From contig JAHEOA010000208.1 in the NCBI GenBank assembly GCA_018609825.1, positions 1 to 11,128 of the forward strand: 11,128 nucleotides of DNA, written 5' to 3'. A program made the translations under genes and the position numbers. The stretch comes from Candidatus Bipolaricaulota bacterium. Lineage in GTDB: Bacteria > Bipolaricaulota > Bipolaricaulia > RBG-16-55-9. The notes below the pieces were generated by a model, which was not told where the DNA came from, did no database searches, and was given only the letters and a program-made list of their open reading frames with translations. Below are positions 5,697 through 11,128 of the stretch, piece after piece. How positions within the stretch are numbered: the first letter of the stretch is position 1; each line of letters opens with the position of its first letter.

Positions 5697-7424
5697 TCAA
5701 CGGGAGACGATGACCAGGCTCTCCACCGGGCCGCTCGGCGTATTCGACAGCACTCGCAGGGCGACCAAGGGCTCATCCCCCAAGTTTTCCACGGCCCGGT
5801 TCCAGTCCTGGACGGTCTCGATGGGCGTCTCGTTGACCTCCAGGATCACCTGGCGCTGTTGGAGCCCGTCGGTCAACGCCGCCGGACTGCCCGACTCGAT
5901 GTGAGCGATGACCATGCCCTTCGTCGTCTGGAGGCCGAGCTGTTCGGCGATTTCGGGCGAGTTCGGCTGCACGGTCAGGCCGAGCGCCGAGGCCGGGTCG
6001 GCCTGTTGCTCGGGCTCTTGGCGCGGCGACGGCTGGTCTTGTGAGCGCTGCGACAGCTCGTCGCTCGACGGGCGCGTGCCCAGCGTCAGCTCGACCGTCA
6101 TCTCCTGGCCGTCGCGCAGGATCGTCAGCTGGACGGTCTCGCCGGGTGAGCGGTACTGGATCGCGTTCTGCAGGTCCTCCACGCGCTTCGTGCGCTGCCC
6201 GTCGACGCGGCGGATGATGTCCTCGCTCTGCAGGACGCCGTCGGCGGGCGAGCCCTGGATGGGGCTCTGCACCAGCACGCCGCTGTGGGGCTCCACGTCG
6301 AAGTAGCGGGCGTACTGCGGCGACAGGTCGGCGATGTAGACGCCGAGCCAGGCGCGGGTGACTTGGCCCTCGTTGACAAGCTGATCGAGGACCTTCTTCA
6401 CGGGATCGATGGGCACGGCGAAGCCGATCCCCAACGATCCTTGCGAGCCGTTGCTGAGAATGGCCGTGTTGATCCCGACGACGCGGCCTTTGGCGTCCAC
6501 GAGCGGGCCGCCGGAGTTGCCGGGGTTGATCGCCGCGTCGGTCTGGATCATGTCGGTCATCTGACCGGAGCTGTTCGGGCGCGGCACGTCGCGGCCCAGC
6601 GAGCTGACGATGCCCGCGGTGACGCTGTGGTTGAGGCCGAAGGGATTGCCGATGGCGGTGACCCAGTCGCCGACCTCCAGCGAGCCGGAGTCGCCCATCT
6701 CGGCCACGCTGGCACGGTCCAAGTCGGGATGGTCGGCTTGGGGCTTGAGCACGGCGAGGTCGAGCCGCGGGTCGCTGCCGATCGTCTCGGCCGGTATCGT
6801 GGCGCCGTTCGGCAGGCTCAGCCGGATGCTCGCGGCGCCTTGGACGACGTGGTGATTGGTCAACACGAACCGCTCGCCCTGGTAGTCGATGAAGAAGCCG
6901 GAGCCGAGCGAGCGCTGCGGCGGCAGTTGCCGCTGCGGGTTCTCCGGCCGCTGTTGCTGCGGGTTCTCCGGCTGCTGGAAGGGCCAGAAGCGTCGCAGGA
7001 ACTCCTCATCGAGCATGCCGCCCGACCTTCGTTCCTTCGTGACGTCGATGCGGACGACCGACGGGGCGATGTGGTTGATGGCCTGCTTGGTGGCGCGCTG
7101 GCCCGCGGCCGCGACAAGCGAGTTGAGCTGGTCCTTGGACAGCGAGCGCAGGATGGCGTCGGCCTCGATCTCGTCGCTCGGGGACTGGGCGCGGGCGCTC
7201 GCCACGCTCGCGGGCTCGACGGGCCCGCTGGCGTCCTCGGCGTTGCCGTCTTCGTTGGCGGTGTCGCCCGATTCCTTCGGCGCCATCTGTTGGCTTTCGG
7301 TCTGGGAGCTGGTCGCCTCGGATTGGGGCATCGCGTCGGTCGGTCCCAACGGGGTCACGGCCCAGGCCAGGCCGACCGCGAGCGCGACGAGCGCGAGCGT
7401 GGGCCAGAGCATCCATCGTCTCAT
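5697..7424 (-). CDS. HtrA/Deg-type serine protease with two PDZ domains
   Basis: This 575-residue envelope protease degrades or refolds misfolded proteins. One N-terminal hydrophobic segment (about 5-23) acts as a signal anchor or signal peptide, followed by a low-complexity acidic/Ser-rich linker to about 85. The chymotrypsin-like domain runs about 105-350, with catalytic His192 (TNHHVV), Asp222 (DPRLDLAVL) and Ser304 (GNSGGPL). PDZ1 is about 355-450, a Gln/Pro/Ser linker 452-476, and PDZ2 about 478-570. The loop before the catalytic core holds a direct repeat, PENPQQQR then PENPQRQL (152-167). Length is typical of long Deg proteins. The start is ATG 7424, with AAGGAGG (7440-7434 on the minus strand) at good spacing. 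An all-match TATAAT lies further upstream. Confidence 0.96.
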   Translation of the reverse strand: MRRWMLWPTLALVALAVGLAWAVTPLGPTDAMPQSEATSSQTESQQMAPKESGDTANEDGNAEDASGPVEPASVASARAQSPSDEIEADAILRSLSKDQLNSLVAAAGQRATKQAINHIAPSVVRIDVTKERRSGGMLDEEFLRRFWPFQQPENPQQQRPENPQRQLPPQRSLGSGFFIDYQGERFVLTNHHVVQGAASIRLSLPNGATIPAETIGSDPRLDLAVLKPQADHPDLDRASVAEMGDSGSLEVGDWVTAIGNPFGLNHSVTAGIVSSLGRDVPRPNSSGQMTDMIQTDAAINPGNSGGPLVDAKGRVVGINTAILSNGSQGSLGIGFAVPIDPVKKVLDQLVNEGQVTRAWLGVYIADLSPQYARYFDVEPHSGVLVQSPIQGSPADGVLQSEDIIRRVDGQRTKRVEDLQNAIQYRSPGETVQLTILRDGQEMTVELTLGTRPSSDELSQRSQDQPSPRQEPEQQADPASALGLTVQPNSPEIAEQLGLQTTKGMVIAHIESGSPAALTDGLQQRQVILEVNETPIETVQDWNRAVENLGDEPLVALRVLSNTPSGPVESLVIVSR

Positions 7425-7487
7425 AAAGACGTCCCTCCTTCGGAATATCGCTGATGAGGCCGGCTGTGTCGCGTCAGGTCACCCGGC

Positions 7488-7493
7488 ATTATA
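7488..7493 (-). promoter_or_regulatory. -10 element of the htrA-type gene
   Basis: A perfect TATAAT reads on the minus strand (7493-7488), 63 nt before the ATG. The best -35 at 17-18 nt is poor (GTCGGC or TGTCGG), so transcription may depend on an activator or an alternative sigma factor. Confidence 0.5.
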
Positions 7494-7579
7494 ACGAGGA
7501 CTGCGACCCTGCCGACACATCGGGTGTTGCACGGGCGGTTTGTCCATTGGGATGCGGATCAGCGCGGACAGAACACGCC

Positions 7580-7608
7580 TTGATCCCGATCCGGACGCGG
7601 GGTACACT
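7580..7608 (+). promoter_or_regulatory. Promoter of tRNA-Pro(GGG)
   Basis: TTGATC (7580-7585), a 17-nt spacer and TACACT (7603-7608). The -10 ends 10 nt before the tRNA 5' end at 7619. Confidence 0.8.
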
Positions 7609-7618
7609 GAACCTCCGT

Positions 7619-7695
7619 CGGGACGTGGCGCAGCCTGGTAGCGCGCTGCCATGGGGAGGCAGAGGCCGCCGGTTCAAATCCGGCCGTCCCGACCA
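7619..7695 (+). tRNA. tRNA-Pro (anticodon GGG), CCA encoded
   Basis: Acceptor CGGGACG/CGTCCCG, D stem GCGC/GCGC with loop AGCCTGGTA, anticodon arm CTGCC-ATGGGGA-GGCAG (anticodon GGG), T arm GCCGG-TTCAAAT-CCGGC, discriminator A (7692) and encoded CCA (7693-7695). C1:G72 with A73 fits tRNA-Pro. The T stem matches that of tRNA-Pro(CGG) at 5477. Only 48 nt lie between its CCA and the next coding region. Confidence 0.97.
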
Positions 7696-7743
7696 CCCGC
7701 ACCAGATTGACAGATCGGACCCACAAGGAGGGACGAGCCCGTC

Positions 7744-8424
7744 ATGGCGAAGCTGACGTTCATCGGCCATGCGACCGTCGAGATTGAAAGCGGCGAGGCG
7801 TCCGTGCTGATTGACCCGTTCATCAGCGACAATCCCGTCGCCACACACAGCGTTGACGACTTTGCGCCCGATGCCGTTCTCTTGACTCACGGCCACTTCG
7901 ACCACATTCCCGATGCGGTCCCCTTGGCCAAACGGCACAACTGCCCCATCGTGGCGCCGGTCGAGCTGGCCAGCTACTGCGAGACCCAAGGCGCCCCCGA
8001 GACCGTCGGGATGAACACGGGCGGCGTGACGTCGTTCGAGTTCGGCACGGTCATGTTCACGCCCGCGTTCCACAGCTCCAGCTACGACGGCCAGTACATG
8101 GGCCAGCCCTGCGGCATCGTCCTGACCACCCCCGAGGGCCAGACGATCTACCATGCCGGGGACACGGCGCTGTTCAGCGACATGCGGCTGATCGGGGAGC
8201 AGGGCATCGACGTGGCGCTGTTGCCCATCGGCAGCCACTTCACCATGGACCCGAAGGCGGCGGCCCGGGCCGCGGAGTTCATCGAGCCCAGCTACGTCGT
8301 GCCCATCCACTACAACACGTTCCCGCCGATCGAGCAGAACGCCGAGGCCTACAAGAAGGTCGTCGAGGGACGGACGTCCGCCGAGGTCATCGTCCTGGCC
8401 CCGGGCGAGTCTCATGCGTTCTGA
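7744..8424 (+). CDS. UPF0173-type metal-dependent hydrolase (metallo-beta-lactamase fold)
   Basis: This is a 226-residue protein of the UPF0173 (YtkL-like) group, with a metallo-beta-lactamase fold and unknown physiological substrate. The metal ligands are present: THGHFDH with His49, His51, Asp53 and His54; His110 in PAFHSS; Asp140 in HAGDTALF; and His189 in PIHYNTFPP. The N-terminal MAKLTFIGHATVEIE and IDPFISDNP are characteristic. There is no signal peptide, so it is cytoplasmic. Length is typical. The start is ATG 7744, preceded by AAGGAGGG (7725-7732) 11 nt upstream. No complete promoter is visible between the tRNA-Pro gene and this start, so it may be expressed from the tRNA promoter and released by tRNA processing. 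Confidence 0.94.
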   Translation: MAKLTFIGHATVEIESGEASVLIDPFISDNPVATHSVDDFAPDAVLLTHGHFDHIPDAVPLAKRHNCPIVAPVELASYCETQGAPETVGMNTGGVTSFEFGTVMFTPAFHSSSYDGQYMGQPCGIVLTTPEGQTIYHAGDTALFSDMRLIGEQGIDVALLPIGSHFTMDPKAAARAAEFIEPSYVVPIHYNTFPPIEQNAEAYKKVVEGRTSAEVIVLAPGESHAF

Positions 8425-8465
8425 ATGTCGCCGTTCAACCTCCCGGTAAGTGACCGCTGTCGGGG

Positions 8466-8494
8466 TTGGGCATCCGCGAACGCAACGCTACGAT
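8466..8494 (+). promoter_or_regulatory. Promoter of nrdJ
   Basis: TTGGGC (8466-8471), a 17-nt spacer and TACGAT (8489-8494). Initiation near 8501 gives a leader of about 149 nt before ATG 8650. Confidence 0.65.
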
Positions 8495-8500
8495 CATGGT

Positions 8501-8649
8501 GCAGGAGCAGCCTGCTGGCGGTCGAGCCGATCACAGACTGAAAAGGTCCGGTTTTAGCCCCTGCGTGGGCAACGCCTGCCTTCTGTGATGCGCCCGGCTG
8601 CTGAGGCCACCGACGACCGAGATTCGATCATCCGACGAAGGGGGATAGC
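8501..8649 (+). ncRNA. Structured 5' leader of nrdJ, candidate cis-regulatory RNA
   Basis: The predicted leader opens with a hairpin (GCAGG 8501-8505 / CCTGC 8511-8515). A closed domain follows: P1 ATCACAGA (8530-8537) with TCTGTGAT (8582-8589), 8 perfect pairs. It encloses P2, CT-G-AAAA (8538-8544) with TTTTAG (8552-8557) and one bulged G, and P3, GCGT (8563-8566) with ACGC (8572-8575). This makes a three-way junction. GCCC (8557-8560) can instead pair with GGGC (8567-8570), excluding P3. CCCCT (8558-8562) is also complementary to AGGGG (8639-8643) of the ribosome site. The ligand is unknown. A cobalamin-type element is possible given the gene, but no complete canonical B12 core was recognised. 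Confidence 0.45.
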
Positions 8650-11013
8650 ATGGCGCAACGCGCTCCGACTCAAGCGGCGGATTTCCCGGCCGAAACGGTC
8701 GAGTTCTTCAACGACGACGAGCTGCGCATCCGCTGTTTTCTGGACAAATACGCCCTACGGGATCTGGACGGCACGATTCTGGAACAGACGCCGCCCGAGA
8801 TGTGGCAGCGCATCGCGCGCGAGATGGCCTCGGTGGAGCCGACTGAGGACAAGCAGCGCGAGTGGCGGGAGAAGTTCAACTGGCTCTTGGAGGACTTCCG
8901 GTTCGTGCCGGGCGGGCGGATCATGTTCGGGGCCGGCCAGCCGCGCCAGGCGACGTTGCTCAACTGCTATGTGATCCCCATCGAAGCCGACTCGCTCGAG
9001 GAGATCTTCGAGTGGTGCAAGAAGGCCGGGCGAACCTACAGCTACGGCGGCGGCGTCGGCACCGACATCTCCGCGCTGCGACCCAAGGGCGCGCCGGTCA
9101 ACAACGCGGCGATCTACTCCACGGGCTCGGTCTCGTTCATGGACCTGTTCTCGCTGACCACGGGCACCATCGGCCAGGCGGGCCGACGCGGCGCGCTCAT
9201 GCTGACGATCAGCTCCGATCACCCGGATCTGCTGGACTTCATCGACGTCAAGAACGACTCGGAGCGCCAGAAGGTCCAGTTCGCCAACATCAGCGTCCGG
9301 ATCACGGGCGAGTTCATGCGGGCGGTCCGCAACGACGAGGCGTACACGCTGACGTTCGACAGCGACGTCACGGGCCCCGTGGAACGCACGGTCCATGCCC
9401 GCGAGGCCTGGGAGAAGCTGATCGCCAGCGCGCACGGCAGCGCCGAACCGGGGCTCATCTTCTGGGACAACGTCAAGCAGGAGTCGACCACCGAGTACAA
9501 CGGCATGGGCGTGATCACGACCAACCCGTGCTCGGAGATTCCGCTGGAGCCCTACGGCTGCTGCTGCCTGGGGAACATCAACCTGGCTCAATTCGTGGAC
9601 AACGCGTTCGACGACGAGGCGGAGGTTGACTGGGAGGGCCTGGAGCGCGCGGCCCGTTATGCGACCCGGTTCCTGGACAACGTCCTGGATTACAACGCCG
9701 ACAAGCACCCGCTCCAGGAGCAGAAGGACGCCTCGCTCTACTCGCGCCGCATCGGCGTCGGCTTTACGGGCTTCGGCGACATGCTGATCAAGCTCGGTTA
9801 CAAGTACGACTCCGACGCGGCCGTCGAGTTCACCGACAGGCTGTTCAGCGAGGTCAAACACCTCGTCTACGACGAAAGCGCCGAGTTGGCTCAAGAGAAG
9901 GAGCCTTTCCCCGCGTTCGATGCGGACAAACACATGGACAGCGCCTTCGTCCAACGCCTCAGCGACGAGATGCGCGCCAAGATCCAGACGAACGGGCTCC
10001 GCAACGCGGCGCTGCTGACGGTCCCGCCCGTCGGGTCGGGCTCGGTCCTGGCCGGGTGCACCTCGGGCGTGGAGCCGATCTTCGCGCTCAAGTACGTCCG
10101 CAAGAGCAAGTCGCTCTCGGGCGAGTCCTTCAACGTCCTGCACCCGCTCGTGCGCGACTACGCCCGCCACCAGGGCCTCGACAACGCTCACGAGCCGGAT
10201 GAAGTGTTGGAGCGACTGCCCGACACGTTCGTGACCGCCCACGACATCGACCCCTTCTTCCGCGTCAAGATGCAGGGAACCATCCAAGCTCACATCGACC
10301 ATGCGATTTCCTCAACGGTCAACCTTCGGGAGGACATCTCCGTCGAGGAAGTCGATCGCATCTATCGCTACGGCCACGAGCTGGGCTGCAAGGGCATTAC
10401 CGTCTATCGCGAGGGCTCCCGCGAGGGGATTCTGCTCACCGAGGAGAAGGCCGCGTCCGAGGAGACCGAGGCGAAGCGGGCGTCGCGTGCGCCGCGGCCG
10501 CGCCCGAAGGTCGTCAAAGGGAAGACCTTCCGCATGCACACCGAGATGGGCAACCTCTACGTGACCATCAACGAGGACGAAAAGGGCATGGTGGAGGTCT
10601 TTGCCAACCTCGGCAAGTCCGGCAGCACCGCGATGGCGTTCACCGAGGCCATTACGCGACTGATCTCGCTCGCGCTGCGCTCGGGCGTCAAGCCGACCGC
10701 CATTATGGACGAGCTCAGCCTCATCCGCGGGCTGCGCCCCATGGTCCAGGAGGACGGCACGGTCGTCGTGTCGGTCCCCGACGCGATCGCCAAGGCCATG
10801 GAGGAATACATGCAGGGCGGGGTGCAGCTCTCGCTGTTGGAGAACATGGAACAGCCTCAACGGCGCGCGCAGCAGAACATCGGCGAGTCCGCCGGCACGA
10901 ACGGCTTCGAGAAGACCCGCCAGGCGGAACTGTGCCCGAGCTGCGGCGGGCTGCTGATGTTCACCAACGGCTGTTATCTCTGCCAGGACTGTGGCTTCAG
11001 CGAGTGCGATTGA
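8650..11013 (+). CDS. nrdJ: Adenosylcobalamin-dependent (class II) ribonucleoside-diphosphate reductase, zinc-ribbon type
   Basis: This 787-residue cytoplasmic enzyme makes deoxyribonucleotides using a radical generated from adenosylcobalamin, so it needs neither oxygen nor a NrdB subunit. The NPCSEIPLEPYG motif gives Asn292, radical Cys294 and Glu296. The reducible pair is Cys106 (LLNCYV) and Cys306 (in CCCLGNINL). SLTTGTIGQAGRRGA (168-182) and the PPVGSGS loop (459-465) are typical. No N-terminal ATP-cone is seen. A basic linker (609-625) leads to a TSCPD-like domain (about 626-700). The C-terminus is a cysteine-rich ribbon (Cys762, 765, 775, 778, 781, 786) likely used to re-reduce the active site. 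The start is ATG 8650, with AAGGGGG (8638-8644) upstream. It appears to be the only reductase gene in the window and is preceded by a structured leader. Confidence 0.97.
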   Translation: MAQRAPTQAADFPAETVEFFNDDELRIRCFLDKYALRDLDGTILEQTPPEMWQRIAREMASVEPTEDKQREWREKFNWLLEDFRFVPGGRIMFGAGQPRQATLLNCYVIPIEADSLEEIFEWCKKAGRTYSYGGGVGTDISALRPKGAPVNNAAIYSTGSVSFMDLFSLTTGTIGQAGRRGALMLTISSDHPDLLDFIDVKNDSERQKVQFANISVRITGEFMRAVRNDEAYTLTFDSDVTGPVERTVHAREAWEKLIASAHGSAEPGLIFWDNVKQESTTEYNGMGVITTNPCSEIPLEPYGCCCLGNINLAQFVDNAFDDEAEVDWEGLERAARYATRFLDNVLDYNADKHPLQEQKDASLYSRRIGVGFTGFGDMLIKLGYKYDSDAAVEFTDRLFSEVKHLVYDESAELAQEKEPFPAFDADKHMDSAFVQRLSDEMRAKIQTNGLRNAALLTVPPVGSGSVLAGCTSGVEPIFALKYVRKSKSLSGESFNVLHPLVRDYARHQGLDNAHEPDEVLERLPDTFVTAHDIDPFFRVKMQGTIQAHIDHAISSTVNLREDISVEEVDRIYRYGHELGCKGITVYREGSREGILLTEEKAASEETEAKRASRAPRPRPKVVKGKTFRMHTEMGNLYVTINEDEKGMVEVFANLGKSGSTAMAFTEAITRLISLALRSGVKPTAIMDELSLIRGLRPMVQEDGTVVVSVPDAIAKAMEEYMQGGVQLSLLENMEQPQRRAQQNIGESAGTNGFEKTRQAELCPSCGGLLMFTNGCYLCQDCGFSECD

Positions 11014-11128
11014 TCGTCGGGGGAACCGAGCGGAGGCGGATCGTCATTCCGTGAGCTGATCATCCCCATTGGCGCCCCGACCCGCCGCCGATGGCGACCT
11101 CTCTCCCCCAACGGATTGAAGGCGCCCC
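11014..11128. other. Right-edge non-coding stretch
   Basis: The 115 nt after nrdJ contain no confident start, RNA gene or terminator. No hairpin plus T run follows the nrdJ stop, so transcription may continue past the window. Confidence 0.5.

Noticed and set aside
6285..7454. 389-codon open frame on the plus strand opposite the HtrA gene
   Set aside because: The HtrA frame has the full catalytic triad, two PDZ domains and a strong ribosome site; the plus-strand translation is low-complexity.
7707..7712. Perfect TTGACA between tRNA-Pro and the hydrolase gene
   Set aside because: No -10-like sequence at 16-18 nt; that position is GGGACG inside the ribosome-site region.
7489..8415. 308-codon open frame on the minus strand over the UPF0173 gene and tRNA-Pro
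   Set aside because: It runs through a complete tRNA gene and opposite an intact hydrolase gene.
8425..8649. Canonical cobalamin riboswitch or NrdR boxes upstream of nrdJ
   Set aside because: I could not find a full B12 core plus B12 box, nor paired NrdR-type boxes. Only a loose CAGGAG...CCTGC resemblance remains, so I report a structured leader without a named class.
8755..10302. 515-codon open frame on the minus strand opposite nrdJ
   Set aside because: Same antisense-shadow pattern opposite an unmistakable NrdJ; no motif, no ribosome site.
1..11128. Mobile elements, CRISPR arrays, phage or defence islands
   Set aside because: No transposase, integrase or Cas-like reading frame, no spaced repeats and no attachment-type duplications of the tRNA 3' ends were seen.

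Overview
The window is a GC-rich (about two thirds G+C by eye) chromosomal segment from a free-living bacterium. Housekeeping genes, single tRNA genes with encoded CCA ends and ordinary sigma70-type promoters fill it. No phage, IS, integron or CRISPR structure is visible. The gene set (maltokinase/GlgB pair, DUF3105 protein, UPF0173 hydrolase, AdoCbl-dependent ribonucleotide reductase with a C-terminal zinc ribbon) would suit Chloroflexota or a deep actinobacterial lineage. That placement is an inference from gene content, not a phylogenetic result.

Layout. (1) 1-2717, + strand: the 3' end of a maltokinase domain, probably the C-terminal half of a trehalose synthase/maltokinase fusion, lies 23 nt before glgB. 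Together they suggest the trehalose -> maltose-1-phosphate -> alpha-glucan (GlgE) route. (2) 2813-3403, +: a membrane-anchored DUF3105 protein. (3) 3428-3691, -: tRNA-His(GUG) and tRNA-Arg(UCU), each with its own promoter. (4) 3733-4575, +: a small two-TM, PH-like membrane protein and an 83-aa acidic helical protein, each with a promoter and a very short leader. (5) 4547-5205, -: a NYN (PIN-like) nuclease gene broken by a one-base frameshift at a C run. (6) 5210-5602, -: tRNA-Pro(CGG) and tRNA-Gly(UCC), transcribed from one strong promoter overlaid by a 10-bp dyad and ended by an intrinsic terminator that touches the NYN start. (7) 5697-7424, -: a two-PDZ HtrA/Deg protease. (8) 7580-8424, +: tRNA-Pro(GGG), followed closely by a UPF0173 metallo-hydrolase. 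(9) 8466-11013, +: a promoter, a structured ~150-nt leader and a class II ribonucleotide reductase (nrdJ).

The sequences most worth follow-up are non-coding. They are the folded leader of nrdJ (a candidate cobalamin- or nucleotide-responsive element), the dyad over the tRNA-Pro promoter, the hairpin-rich spacer between two tRNAs, and a shared G5 tract immediately after the -10 of three protein-gene promoters. No clearly new multi-gene system was found.
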